Assembly (NCBI GenBank): GCA_944380065.1
Contig: CALWGM010000009.1
Span: 1-63,605, forward strand
DNA from: an uncultured Lachnospiraceae bacterium
GTDB lineage: Bacteria > Bacillota > Clostridia > Lachnospirales > Lachnospiraceae
DNA: 63,605 bases
Direction of reading: 5' to 3'
A program made the translations under genes and the position numbers. A model generated the notes under the pieces. That model did no database searches and was not told where the DNA came from. It was given only the letters and a program-made list of their open reading frames with translations. Each line of letters begins with the position of its first letter. Position 1 is the first letter of the stretch. This document shows, piece by piece, positions 26,809 through 35,688 of the stretch.

Positions 26809-27825
26809 ATGGCAGAGACAGTCCGTGTGGTGGTAGACGCCATGGGAGGAGACAACGCCCCCGGGGAGATCGTAAAGGGCGCAGTGGAAGCTGTGAACCT
26901 GGATCCGGCGATTCAGGTGATCCTCACCGGGCGGCAGGAAGCGGTCCAGGCAGAGCTGGCAAAATATACCTACCCGAAGGAACAGATCGAGGTGGTTCAC
27001 TGCGACGAGGTGATTGAGACGGCGGAGCCGCCGGTGAACGCGGTCCGCACGAAAAAACAGTCATCCTTAGTGGTGGGCATGAATATGGTGAAACATCAGG
27101 AAGCGGACGCTATTGTATCTGCCGGCAGTTCCGGCGCGATCTTAGTAGGCGGACAGACGATCGTGGGAAGGATCCGCGGCGTGGAGCGGCCGCCCCTGGC
27201 GCCCCTGATCCCCACGGAGAAGGGAGTCGCCCTGCTGATCGACTGCGGGGCGAATGTGGACGCCCGGCCTTCGCATCTGGTACAGTTCGCGCAGATGGGA
27301 TCCATCTATATGGAAAATGTTGTCGGTATGAAAAATCCCAGGGTGGCTATCTTAAATATCGGGGCGGAAGAGGAAAAAGGAAACGCCCTGGTGAAGGATA
27401 CCTATCCTCTGCTGAAGGAATGTCCGGGAATCAACTTTATCGGCAGCATCGAGGCCAGGGAGATCCCCCATGGCGGCGCGGACGTGATCGTCTGTGAGGC
27501 GTTCGCCGGGAATATTGTCCTGAAGCTGTATGAGGGCGTGGCTTCAACGCTGCTGGCGAAAGTGAAGGAAGGGCTGATGTCCTCCCTGCGCTCCAAGATC
27601 GGCGCGCTTCTGATCAAGCCCGCCTTAAAGCAGACGCTGAAATCTTTTGACGCATCCCAGTATGGCGGGGCGCCGCTTTTAGGCTGCAAGGGGCTGGTGG
27701 TAAAAACACACGGCAGCGCCACAGCCGGGGATGTGAGGAATTCCATCCTGCAGTGCGTAACCTTCAAACAGCAGGGGATCAATGACAAGATCCGGGAGCA
27801 TATCTGCAAACCAAAAGAGGGGTGA
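26809..27825 (+). CDS. plsX: Phosphate acyltransferase PlsX
   Basis: Makes acyl phosphate from acyl-ACP, the first step of phospholipid synthesis with PlsY. The 338-residue protein has the family start VRVVVDAMGGDNAPGEIVKG, SAGSSGAILVGG, LIDCGANVDARP and EAFAGNIVLKLYEG. It overlaps or abuts the acpP leader, and its substrate carrier ACP is the next gene. Confidence 0.96.
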   Translation: MAETVRVVVDAMGGDNAPGEIVKGAVEAVNLDPAIQVILTGRQEAVQAELAKYTYPKEQIEVVHCDEVIETAEPPVNAVRTKKQSSLVVGMNMVKHQEADAIVSAGSSGAILVGGQTIVGRIRGVERPPLAPLIPTEKGVALLIDCGANVDARPSHLVQFAQMGSIYMENVVGMKNPRVAILNIGAEEEKGNALVKDTYPLLKECPGINFIGSIEAREIPHGGADVIVCEAFAGNIVLKLYEGVASTLLAKVKEGLMSSLRSKIGALLIKPALKQTLKSFDASQYGGAPLLGCKGLVVKTHGSATAGDVRNSILQCVTFKQQGINDKIREHICKPKEG

Positions 27826-27869
27826 GCAGTAGCATAAATTCAGATTTTTCAGGGAAGGGGGATGGAAAG

Positions 27870-28094
27870 ATGGAATTCGAAAAAATTCAGAACATTATTG
27901 CTGAAGTCCTGGATATTGAGCCGGATGACATTACAGAAGAGACGACTTTCGAAGAACTGGAAGCGGATTCTCTGGATCTGTTTGAGATCATCACTCAGTT
28001 AGAAGAGACATTCGGCATTGAGATTCCGACAGAGGAAGCAGACAAGATCAAGACTGTCGGTGACGCTGTGAATCAGATCCGCAACAACGGCTGA
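27870..28094 (+). CDS. acpP: Acyl carrier protein (fatty acid synthesis)
   Basis: 74-residue acidic protein with the phosphopantetheine serine in EADSLDLFEI. Start ATG 27870 gives MEFEKIQNIIAEVLDI; another ATG at 27862 is out of frame. Lies between plsX and rnc, the standard place of the housekeeping ACP. A terminator follows, which would lower rnc expression relative to acpP. Confidence 0.95.
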   Translation: MEFEKIQNIIAEVLDIEPDDITEETTFEELEADSLDLFEIITQLEETFGIEIPTEEADKIKTVGDAVNQIRNNG

Positions 28095-28122
28095 GATAGA
28101 AAAGCAGAACAGTAAAAAAGGA

Positions 28123-28158
28123 ATGACTGCTGCAGAACATTTGCAGCAGTCATTTTTC
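28123..28158 (+). terminator. Intrinsic terminator between acpP and rnc
   Basis: 12-bp perfect stem ATGACTGCTGCA/TGCAGCAGTCAT, 7-base loop, T-run. It stands inside the plsX-acpP-rnc-smc-ftsY gene string, only 22 bases before rnc, so readthrough probably sets the level of the downstream genes. Confidence 0.9.
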
Positions 28159-28180
28159 AGAGAAAGGAATGCTGGAACCA

Positions 28181-28867
28181 ATGGAGAAATTAAAGGAATT
28201 TCAACAGAAGATCGGATATACATTTCAGCGGGAGGGGCTTCTGCGCCAGGCGCTGACCCACAGCTCCTACGCCAACGAGCACCATATGAAAAAATATTCC
28301 GACAATGAGCGGCTGGAATTTTTGGGGGACGCGGTGCTGGAGATTGTATCCAGCGAGTATCTGTACCATCTGCATCCGGACTGGCCGGAGGGAGAACTGA
28401 CCAAGCTGCGGGCAAGCATTGTCTGCGAGCAGACCCTGGCTTTCTGTACCCGGGCGCTTTCCCTGGGCGATTACCTGTTCCTGGGGAAGGGGGAGGATCA
28501 GACCGGGGGACGGGAGCGCAAATCCGTGCTTTCCGACGCTTTTGAGGCCATTATGGGAGCAGTTTATCTGGATGGTGGTTTTGCTAATGCAAAAGAGTTT
28601 ATTCACCGCTTTGTGCTGAACGATATTGAACATATGCAGCTCTTTTATGATAGCAAGACTATCCTGCAGGAGATGGTGCAGGGACAGGACATGGGAGAAC
28701 TTGCCTACCGCCTGATCGAGGAGAGCGGGCCGGATCACAACAAAAGCTATGTGGTGGAGGCCTGCATCGGCGGGAAAGACGCCGGGCGCGGGAAGGGACA
28801 CACCAAAAAAGCAGCCGAGCAGGAAGCCGCCTACCAGGCGCTTCTTGGGCTGAAGGGAAAACGCTGA
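28181..28867 (+). CDS. rnc: Ribonuclease III
   Basis: Double-strand RNA endonuclease for rRNA and mRNA processing. Catalytic signature NERLEFLGDAVLE at about 42-54, second catalytic region SDAFEAIMGAVYLDGG, C-terminal dsRNA-binding domain with GRGKGHTKKAAEQEAA. An ATG at 28169 directly abuts AAAGGA and cannot use it; ATG 28181 is 12 bases away and is preferred (228 residues). Confidence 0.95.
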   Translation: MEKLKEFQQKIGYTFQREGLLRQALTHSSYANEHHMKKYSDNERLEFLGDAVLEIVSSEYLYHLHPDWPEGELTKLRASIVCEQTLAFCTRALSLGDYLFLGKGEDQTGGRERKSVLSDAFEAIMGAVYLDGGFANAKEFIHRFVLNDIEHMQLFYDSKTILQEMVQGQDMGELAYRLIEESGPDHNKSYVVEACIGGKDAGRGKGHTKKAAEQEAAYQALLGLKGKR

Positions 28868-28925
28868 GGCGGGTCTGTCGCAGCAGGGATTTTCGCAGAA
28901 GGAAGGAAACAGTCAGGAGGAACCT

Positions 28926-31900
28926 ATGTACCTGAAGTCAATTGAGATACAGGGCTTTAAATCGTTTGCCAACAGGATCGTTTTCGATTTCCACAACGGG
29001 ATCACCGGCATCGTCGGCCCCAACGGCAGCGGCAAGAGCAACGTGGCGGACGCTGTGCGCTGGGTGCTGGGCGAGCAGAAGGTCAAACAGCTGCGCAGCT
29101 CCAGCATGCAGGATGTGATTTTTGCCGGGACAGAAAACCGCAAGCCCTTAAGCTACGCCTATGTGGCCATCACCCTGGACAACACAGACCATTCCCTGGC
29201 GCTGGACTACAACGAAGTGACGGTCGCCCGCCGGGTGTACCGTTCCGGGGAAAGTGAATACCTGATCAATGGCAGCGCCCGCCGGCTGAAGGATATCCAG
29301 GAGCTCTTTTATGATACGGGTATCGGAAAAGAGGGATATTCCATCATCGGCCAGGGACAGATCGACCGGATCCTAAGCGGCAAACCGGAGGAGAGACGGG
29401 AGCTTTTCGACGAGGCCGCCGGGATCGTGAAATTCAAGCGCCGCAAGGCCACGACTCTGAAGAAATTAGAGCAGGAGCAGCAGAACCTGGTCCGTATCAC
29501 GGACATCCTCTCAGAACTGGAACGGCAGGTGGGGCCGCTGGAACGGCAGTCCGAACAGGCCAGGACCTATCTGAGAAAGAAGGAAGAGCTGAAATCCTAC
29601 GATGTAAATCTGTTCCTCTCTGAGATGGAACGGATTCAGAGGGAAAGCGCCGAAGTACAGGAGAAGCAGGAAATTGCCTCCGGGCAGCAGCAGGAAACGG
29701 CAGACGCATACGGGCAGACAAAAGAGAAGTATGACAGTCTGGAGGTTCAGATTGCGGAGAATGAGGAACGCTTAAGACAGCTGCAGAGCCAGATCAGTGA
29801 AGCAGATGTGGAAAAGGAAAAGGCGGAGGGACAGATCAACGTCCTGCGGGAGCAGATCCACACCATTGAGCAGGGCGAGGCTCATGTGAAAGACCGCCTG
29901 GGCGAATTGGAGGAGGAGATCAGCCGCCGCCAGCAGCTGGGACAGCGCTACAGTGACGAGAAGGAAGAGACTGACCGCCAGATCGCTGCGGCAGAAGCCC
30001 AAAAGGCGCAGATCACCGGGCAGGAACAGGAGCTTGCCACAGAAGCCGCCGCCTGCGAACAGAAGATCGAGGGCGGAAAACAGGAAATCCTGTCCCTGTT
30101 AAACGGCAGGGCCGCTATCGAGGGCGAGCAGCAGCGCTGCCACACCATGCTGGAGCAGACGGAGATCCGCCGGGCACAGCTGAATCAGCAGCTGCTGCTG
30201 AAAAAAAGCACGGAGTCCGACGCGGCCGGGGAACTGAAAGAAAAAGAGGAAGCACTGAATGCGCTGAATGAACAGATCCTCACCATGGAAAAGGAAAAGA
30301 TCCGCATTGACCAGAAACGCCGCAAATGGCGGCAGCAGGCGGAAGAACTGCGGGCACAGTACGATGAGGCCAGGCAGAATTTTCACCGGGACAGCTCCCG
30401 GCTGGAATCCCTGAAAAATATTGCGGAGCGCTACGACGGCTACGGAAACAGCATCCGGCGGGTGATGGAGCAGAAAAGCGACACGCCGGGGATCCGGGGC
30501 GTGGTGGCCGACCTGATCCGGGTGGACCGGCGTTACGAGACAGCCATTGAGACTGCCCTGGGCGGCAGCATCCAGAATATCGTTACCGACAATGAGCAGA
30601 CGGCGAAGCAGATGATCGCCTACTTAAAGGAGCGCCGTTACGGCCGGGCGACCTTTCTCCCCCTGACCAGCGTAAAGGCGCCGGAGAATGTTCCCGCCAG
30701 AAAGGCGCTGGGGGAGCCGGGTGCCATCGGCCTGGCGGATACTTTGGTGGAGACCGGCGCGGAATACCGGGGGATTGCCGGACATCTCTTGGGGCGGGTA
30801 TTAGTGGCGGACACCATTGACCACGCGCTGGCCATCGCGAAAAAATTCCACCATTCCCTGCGGATCGTGACATTGGAAGGCGAATCCCTGCAGCCGGGCG
30901 GTTCCATGACCGGAGGCGCCTTCAAAAATAACAGCAACCTGCTGGGACGGAGCCGGGAGATCGAAGCCTTGGAGCAGCAGATCGCCCGGCGGAAGGAAGA
31001 GGGAAAACAGATCCGGGAACGGCTGGAAGATGTACGGACAGCCGACGAGCTTTTAAAAGATGATTTTGACGAACTGCAGCAGAGCCTGCAGGAGGCGACG
31101 CTGCGGCAGAATACCCTGCGGGTGGAGGTGGAGCATCTGCGGGAGGAAAAGGAACAGCAGGAGAATTCCTACCGCGCCCTGCAGGAAGAGATGCAGAAAT
31201 TAGAGGCGGAAAAACAAGAGATCATACAGGAGCAGCAGAAAACCCTCACCCGGGAGCAGGATTCCAGGCAGCGGGAACGCCAGATCCGGGAAGAAAACCG
31301 GAGACTGGCGGAAAAGCAGAAGGAGATCCGGGAAGCCCTGGCGGGGCTGCAGGAGCAGATCTCTGAAAAGACAGTTGCCATCGCGCAGCTGCAGCAGAAA
31401 GCAGATTTCTCCCGGGAGAACATCCAGCGTGTGGCGGAGGAGATCCTGAACCTCCACAACACCCAGCAGGAAGTGCTTTTAAACGCTTCCAACAGCGGGC
31501 AGGAGATCCAGGGCAGACAGCGGCAGATCGAGGAAATGACCGCCGCCTGCGCGGCCATGGCCGAAAGGCGCGCCGCCCTGGCGAAGGAGCTGAAAGCGCG
31601 CAGCAGTGAAAAAGAGCAGATGGCCCGGGAGCAGAAGGGGAGCTTTGAGAAACGGGAACATCTTTCCCAGGAGCTGAACCGCCTGGACCGGGAGCTGTTC
31701 CGGCTGAATGACCAGATGGAGAAGTTAGAGCACGCAGGCGAGAGCCTGACGGATTACATGTGGCAGGAGTACGAACTGACCCTCCACGCGGCACAGAAGC
31801 TGAAATCCGATGAACTTCCCGGCGCGGCGGAGCTGAAAAAACGGATCGCAGAGATCAAAGAGGAGATCCGCAGACTGGGAAATGTCAACGTCAACGCCAT

Positions 31901-32492
31901 TGAAGAGTACAAAAGCGTGTCGGAACGCTACCAGTTCCTCCGCGGGCAGCACGAAGACCTGCAGCAGGCGAAACAGACGCTGGAGCAGATCATCGCCGAC
32001 CTGGACGAGGGGATGAAGAAGCAGTTTGCGGAGCGGTTCGCCGACATCCAGGGCGAGTTCGACCGGGCGTTCAAAGAGCTGTTCGGCGGCGGCCGGGGCA
32101 CCTTAGAGCTGGCCATGGAGGAGGATCAGGATATTTTGGAATGCGGCGTGCGCATCATCGCCCAGCCGCCGGGCAAAAAGCTGCAGAACATGATGCAGCT
32201 TTCCGGCGGGGAGAAGGCGCTGACCGCCATCGCGCTGCTGTTCGCGATCCAGAATCTGAAGCCGTCGCCCTTCTGCCTGTTAGACGAGATCGAGGCGGCG
32301 CTGGATGACTCCAACGTGGACCGTTTTGCGAAATATTTACATAAGCTGACAAAGAATACGCAGTTTATTGTGATTACCCACCGGCGCGGCACCATGACGG
32401 CAGCCGACCGGCTCTACGGTATCACCATGCAGGAGAAAGGCGTCTCCACGCTGGTATCCGTCAATCTGATCGAGAAGGATTTAGAGGAATAA
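28926..32492 (+). CDS. smc: Chromosome segregation protein SMC
   Basis: Condensin subunit of 1188 residues. Walker A GPNGSGKSN at 31-39, first coiled coil to about 500, hinge (about 510-680, with TALGGSIQNIVTDNEQTAKQ and GGSMTGGAFKNNSNLLGR), second coiled coil, ABC signature LSGGEKALTA near 1092, Walker B CLLDEIEAALDD near 1118. Full family length. scpA/scpB are not in this window. Followed after 32 bases by ftsY. Confidence 0.97.
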   Translation: MYLKSIEIQGFKSFANRIVFDFHNGITGIVGPNGSGKSNVADAVRWVLGEQKVKQLRSSSMQDVIFAGTENRKPLSYAYVAITLDNTDHSLALDYNEVTVARRVYRSGESEYLINGSARRLKDIQELFYDTGIGKEGYSIIGQGQIDRILSGKPEERRELFDEAAGIVKFKRRKATTLKKLEQEQQNLVRITDILSELERQVGPLERQSEQARTYLRKKEELKSYDVNLFLSEMERIQRESAEVQEKQEIASGQQQETADAYGQTKEKYDSLEVQIAENEERLRQLQSQISEADVEKEKAEGQINVLREQIHTIEQGEAHVKDRLGELEEEISRRQQLGQRYSDEKEETDRQIAAAEAQKAQITGQEQELATEAAACEQKIEGGKQEILSLLNGRAAIEGEQQRCHTMLEQTEIRRAQLNQQLLLKKSTESDAAGELKEKEEALNALNEQILTMEKEKIRIDQKRRKWRQQAEELRAQYDEARQNFHRDSSRLESLKNIAERYDGYGNSIRRVMEQKSDTPGIRGVVADLIRVDRRYETAIETALGGSIQNIVTDNEQTAKQMIAYLKERRYGRATFLPLTSVKAPENVPARKALGEPGAIGLADTLVETGAEYRGIAGHLLGRVLVADTIDHALAIAKKFHHSLRIVTLEGESLQPGGSMTGGAFKNNSNLLGRSREIEALEQQIARRKEEGKQIRERLEDVRTADELLKDDFDELQQSLQEATLRQNTLRVEVEHLREEKEQQENSYRALQEEMQKLEAEKQEIIQEQQKTLTREQDSRQRERQIREENRRLAEKQKEIREALAGLQEQISEKTVAIAQLQQKADFSRENIQRVAEEILNLHNTQQEVLLNASNSGQEIQGRQRQIEEMTAACAAMAERRAALAKELKARSSEKEQMAREQKGSFEKREHLSQELNRLDRELFRLNDQMEKLEHAGESLTDYMWQEYELTLHAAQKLKSDELPGAAELKKRIAEIKEEIRRLGNVNVNAIEEYKSVSERYQFLRGQHEDLQQAKQTLEQIIADLDEGMKKQFAERFADIQGEFDRAFKELFGGGRGTLELAMEEDQDILECGVRIIAQPPGKKLQNMMQLSGGEKALTAIALLFAIQNLKPSPFCLLDEIEAALDDSNVDRFAKYLHKLTKNTQFIVITHRRGTMTAADRLYGITMQEKGVSTLVSVNLIEKDLEE

Positions 32493-32524
32493 GGGACGCG
32501 GATCAATGGAAAGGAAACGAGACT

Positions 32525-33487
32525 ATGAGTGAGGAAAAGAAGGGCTTTTTTAAGCGGCTGGTCAGCGGGCTGACCAAGACAAGACAGAATATTGTATCCG
32601 GAATCGACTCCATCTTTCACGGATTTTCCCATATCGACGATGAATTTTATGAGGAGATCGAGGAAATCTTAGTGATGGGGGATATCGGCGTGCGCTCCAC
32701 GGAGGAGATCATTGAGAACCTGCAGGCGAAGGTGAAGGAGCAGCGCATCAAAGAACCCCGGGACTGCAAACAGCTGCTGATCGACAGCATCAAGGAGCAG
32801 ATGCAGGTGGGGGAGACCGCCTACCGTTTTGAGGAGGAGACTTCTGTGGTGCTGGTGATCGGCGTCAACGGCGTGGGCAAGACCACCACCATCGGCAAGC
32901 TGGCCTCCAAACTGAAATCCCAGGGGAAAAAGGTGATGATGGGCGCGGCGGATACCTTCCGGGCGGCCGCCGGGGAGCAGCTGACCGAGTGGGCGCACCG
33001 GGCAGGCGTGGAGATCGTGGGCGGCAAGGAGGGATCCGACCCGGCCTCCGTGGTCTATGACGCGGTACAGGCGGCCAAAGCCAGAAAGGCAGACGTGCTG
33101 CTGATCGACACGGCAGGGCGTCTCCACAATAAGAAGAACCTGATGGAAGAGTTAAAGAAGATCAACCGTATCTTAGAGCGGGAGTATCCGGAAGCTTACC
33201 GGGAAACCTTAGTGGTGCTGGACGCCACCACCGGACAGAACGCCCTGAGCCAGGCGAAACAGTTTTCCGAGGCGGCGAAGATCACCGGCATTGTGCTGAC
33301 CAAGATGGACGGCACCGCCAAGGGCGGTATCGCTGTGGCGATCCAGTCCGAGCTGGGCATCCCGGTGAAATACATTGGCGTGGGCGAGACCATCGAGGAT
33401 CTGCAGAAATTCGACGCGGATCAGTTCGTGGACGCCCTGTTTGACGTGAAGCCGGAGGGAGACAGAGAGCAGGAGACAATAGTATAG
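32525..33487 (+). CDS. ftsY: Signal recognition particle receptor FtsY
   Basis: SRP GTPase that docks ribosome-nascent chain complexes at the membrane. The 320-residue protein lacks the long acidic A domain of E. coli, as usual in Firmicutes. N domain about 1-95, then G1 GVNGVGKTTT (about 113-122), DTFRAAAGEQL, DTAGRLHNK, TKMDGTAKGG, and C-terminal GVGETIEDLQKFD. Classic rnc-smc-ftsY order. Confidence 0.97.
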   Translation: MSEEKKGFFKRLVSGLTKTRQNIVSGIDSIFHGFSHIDDEFYEEIEEILVMGDIGVRSTEEIIENLQAKVKEQRIKEPRDCKQLLIDSIKEQMQVGETAYRFEEETSVVLVIGVNGVGKTTTIGKLASKLKSQGKKVMMGAADTFRAAAGEQLTEWAHRAGVEIVGGKEGSDPASVVYDAVQAAKARKADVLLIDTAGRLHNKKNLMEELKKINRILEREYPEAYRETLVVLDATTGQNALSQAKQFSEAAKITGIVLTKMDGTAKGGIAVAIQSELGIPVKYIGVGETIEDLQKFDADQFVDALFDVKPEGDREQETIV

Positions 33488-33557
33488 AAGAAACAGGAAA
33501 CATCTTTCCGGGAGAGAGCCGGAGAATGGGTATCATGGAAGAAAAGAGGAATGTGGA

Positions 33558-34778
33558 ATGAGTGAGATGCTGACATTGGAGGCTTTTGAGGAGGCCAGTG
33601 AAACCGTAAAGAAAGTGACCCAGGAAACCAAGCTGATCTACAGCGAATACCTGAGCGAGCAGTCCGGGAACCGGGTGTATTTAAAACCGGAAAACATGCA
33701 GTTTACCGGCGCCTATAAGGTGCGGGGGGCGTACTACAAGATCAGCACCCTGTCGGAGGAAGAGCGGGAGCGGGGCCTGATCACTGCCTCCGCCGGAAAC
33801 CACGCCCAGGGGGTGGCCTACGCGGCGAAGCAGTTCGGCGTAAAGGCGACCATTGTCATGCCGACCACGACGCCGCTGATCAAGGTCAACCGCACCAAGA
33901 GCTACGGCGCCGAGGTGGTTCTGCACGGCGACGTCTATGACGAAGCCTGCGCGAAGGCCTATGAGCTGGCGGAAGAATACGGCTACACCTTCATCCACCC
34001 CTTTGACGACTTAGCGGTTGCCACCGGCCAGGGAACCATTGCCATGGAGATCTTCAAAGACCTTCCCTTGGTGGAGTACATCCTGGTTCCGGTGGGCGGC
34101 GGCGGCCTGGCCACCGGCGTCTCCACGTTAGCCAAGCTTCTGAATCCGCAGATCCAGGTGATCGGCGTGGAGCCTGCCAAAGCCAACTGTCTGCAGGCCT
34201 CCATCCGGGCGGGGCATGTGGTAACGCTTCCCTCCGTCAGCACCATCGCCGACGGCACGGCGGTGAAAACCCCGGGAGAGAAGATTTTCCCCTATGTGAG
34301 CCAGAACCTGGACGATATCATCACCGTGGAGGACGACGAGCTGATTGTGGCCTTCCTGGATATGGTGGAAAATCACAAGATGATCGTGGAGAACTCCGGC
34401 CTGCTGACCGTGGCGGCCTTAAAGCACCTGAACGTAAAGGGAAAACGTGTGGTTTCCATCCTGAGCGGCGGCAACATGGATGTGATCACCATGTCCTCCG
34501 TGGTGCAGAAAGGACTGATTTTCCGCGACCGGATCTTTACCGTCTCCGTACTGCTGCCGGACAAGCCGGGCGAGCTGTGCCGCGTCTCCGGCATTGTGGC
34601 AGCCCAGCAGGGCAATGTGATCAAGTTAGAGCACAACCAGTTCGTATCCTCCAACCGCAACGCGGCCGTGGAGCTGCGGATCACCATGGAGGCTTTCGGC
34701 ACCGAACACAAGAACCAGATCATCCGCGCCCTGAAAGAAGAGGGATACGATGTGAAGTTGGTGCAGGCCACGCTGTAA
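33558..34778 (+). CDS. ilvA: Threonine ammonia-lyase with ACT domain
   Basis: PLP enzyme deaminating threonine to 2-oxobutanoate. The 406-residue protein has PLP lysine K54 in FTGAYKVRGAYY, SAGNHAQGVAYAA, the phosphate-binding VGGGGLATG, and a single C-terminal ACT domain (about 330-406, VSVLLPDKPGELCRVSGIVA). This layout fits the short catabolic/biosynthetic type in Clostridia, annotated as either ilvA or tdcB. Its neighbours give no pathway context. Confidence 0.92.
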   Translation: MSEMLTLEAFEEASETVKKVTQETKLIYSEYLSEQSGNRVYLKPENMQFTGAYKVRGAYYKISTLSEEERERGLITASAGNHAQGVAYAAKQFGVKATIVMPTTTPLIKVNRTKSYGAEVVLHGDVYDEACAKAYELAEEYGYTFIHPFDDLAVATGQGTIAMEIFKDLPLVEYILVPVGGGGLATGVSTLAKLLNPQIQVIGVEPAKANCLQASIRAGHVVTLPSVSTIADGTAVKTPGEKIFPYVSQNLDDIITVEDDELIVAFLDMVENHKMIVENSGLLTVAALKHLNVKGKRVVSILSGGNMDVITMSSVVQKGLIFRDRIFTVSVLLPDKPGELCRVSGIVAAQQGNVIKLEHNQFVSSNRNAAVELRITMEAFGTEHKNQIIRALKEEGYDVKLVQATL

Positions 34779-34804
34779 AAAGCAGGACAGAATGGCTGAA
34801 AAGC

Positions 34805-34833
34805 TTGAGAGAACAGGTATGATATGCTAAAAT
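34805..34833 (+). promoter_or_regulatory. Promoter of the Uma2 gene
   Basis: TTGAGA, 17-base spacer, TAAAAT, in the 79-base gap after ilvA. Confidence 0.65.
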
Positions 34834-34857
34834 ACAAAAAAAGCGGGGGTGATATTT

Positions 34858-35391
34858 GTGGCGTTGGCACAGGAAAAAATTTATACCATCGATGATATTT
34901 ACGCATTGCCGGATGGCACGCGGGCCGAGCTGATTGACGGTGAGATGTACATGATGGCTCCGCCTGGGAGAAGGCATCAGAAAATTTCCGGTTTTCTGTA
35001 TTTTACAATCAGGAATTATATTCAACAGAAGGAAGGAACGTGTGAGATCTATGCTGCTCCATTTGCTGTATTTCTGAATGCAGACGATACAACCTATGTG
35101 GAACCTGATCTTTCCGTGATCTGCGATCCCTCAAAGCTGGATGACAGAGGCTGCAACGGCGCTCCGGATTGGGTGATCGAGATTGTTTCACCCGGGAGCA
35201 AGAGAATGGATTATTTTATCAAATCCTATCAATACCAGACTGCAGGGGTAAAAGAATACTGGATTGTCGATCCTCAGAAGGACAAGGTAATGGTCTATCG
35301 CTTTGATCAGGACGACGTCAATACGTATGACTTTACAGATGAAATACCTGTCGGGATCTATGAGGGCGATTTAAAAATCAGAGTGGAATAG
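34858..35391 (+). CDS. Uma2 family (DUF820) endonuclease-like protein
   Basis: 177 residues from GTG 34858; a GTG at 34849 in frame overlaps the GGGGG ribosome site. The PD-(D/E)XK-like core is visible: ELIDGEMYMMAPPG, YVEPDLSVICD (conserved E-x-D), WVIEIVSPGS and VKEYWIVDPQ. Uma2 proteins are restriction-endonuclease-like with no settled function, common in cyanobacteria and scattered in Firmicutes. Monocistronic, bounded by its own promoter and terminator. Confidence 0.88.
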   Translation: MALAQEKIYTIDDIYALPDGTRAELIDGEMYMMAPPGRRHQKISGFLYFTIRNYIQQKEGTCEIYAAPFAVFLNADDTTYVEPDLSVICDPSKLDDRGCNGAPDWVIEIVSPGSKRMDYFIKSYQYQTAGVKEYWIVDPQKDKVMVYRFDQDDVNTYDFTDEIPVGIYEGDLKIRVE

Positions 35392-35407
35392 CGGCAGAGC
35401 CGCAGCC

Positions 35408-35448
35408 GGGAGTCCTGCGATATTATTTTTCGCAGGGCTCCCTTTTTT
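35408..35448 (+). terminator. Intrinsic terminator after the Uma2 gene
   Basis: 13-bp stem GGGAGTCCTGCGA/TCGCAGGGCTCCC with one T-G pair, followed by TTTTTTG. It insulates the capsule promoter from upstream transcription. Confidence 0.93.
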
Positions 35449-35522
35449 GTTAAAAAATGTTAATTATTTTGCCATAAAATGGCGTCTGTGCCTGACAGAT
35501 CCTGTCATATTTTAAATAAGTA

Positions 35523-35551
35523 TTGCAATTTATCCATGATGTGGGTATAAT
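35523..35551 (+). promoter_or_regulatory. Promoter of the capsule operon
   Basis: TTGCAA, 17-base spacer, TATAAT. Two small palindromes lie upstream: GCCATAAAATGGC (35471-35483) and TGACAGATCCTGTCA (35493-35507), possible operators. Confidence 0.85.
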
Positions 35552-35557
35552 AGCTGT

Positions 35558-35688
35558 GTTTGATGCAAGATCCTTTGTCAGGGATGGAGAGAAGCAGCTC
35601 CTTCCAGAATGCGGGAAATGCGATTTCCGTGCGGGGGGGGGTAAAAGTATTTTTACCCGAAAAACATAGGATGAGAGAGTTGAGAGCG
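35558..35688 (+). promoter_or_regulatory. Structured capsule leader with G9 run
   Basis: About 130 bases of leader hold GGAAAT/ATTTCC, a run of nine G (35633-35641) and the perfect hairpin GGGTAAAA-GTAT-TTTTACCC that starts within the G run. A LoaP-type antiterminator is encoded in the same operon; LoaP proteins are known to recognise RNA hairpins in leaders of long biosynthetic operons, so this hairpin is a candidate target. The reading frame of the first gene stays open through the G run, but no ribosome site supports a start before it. Confidence 0.5.

Noticed and set aside
35560-35688. N-terminal extension of the CapD-type protein through the G9 run
   Set aside because: The only starts lie at the transcription start region without a ribosome site, and the extra residues do not resemble the membrane start of the family.
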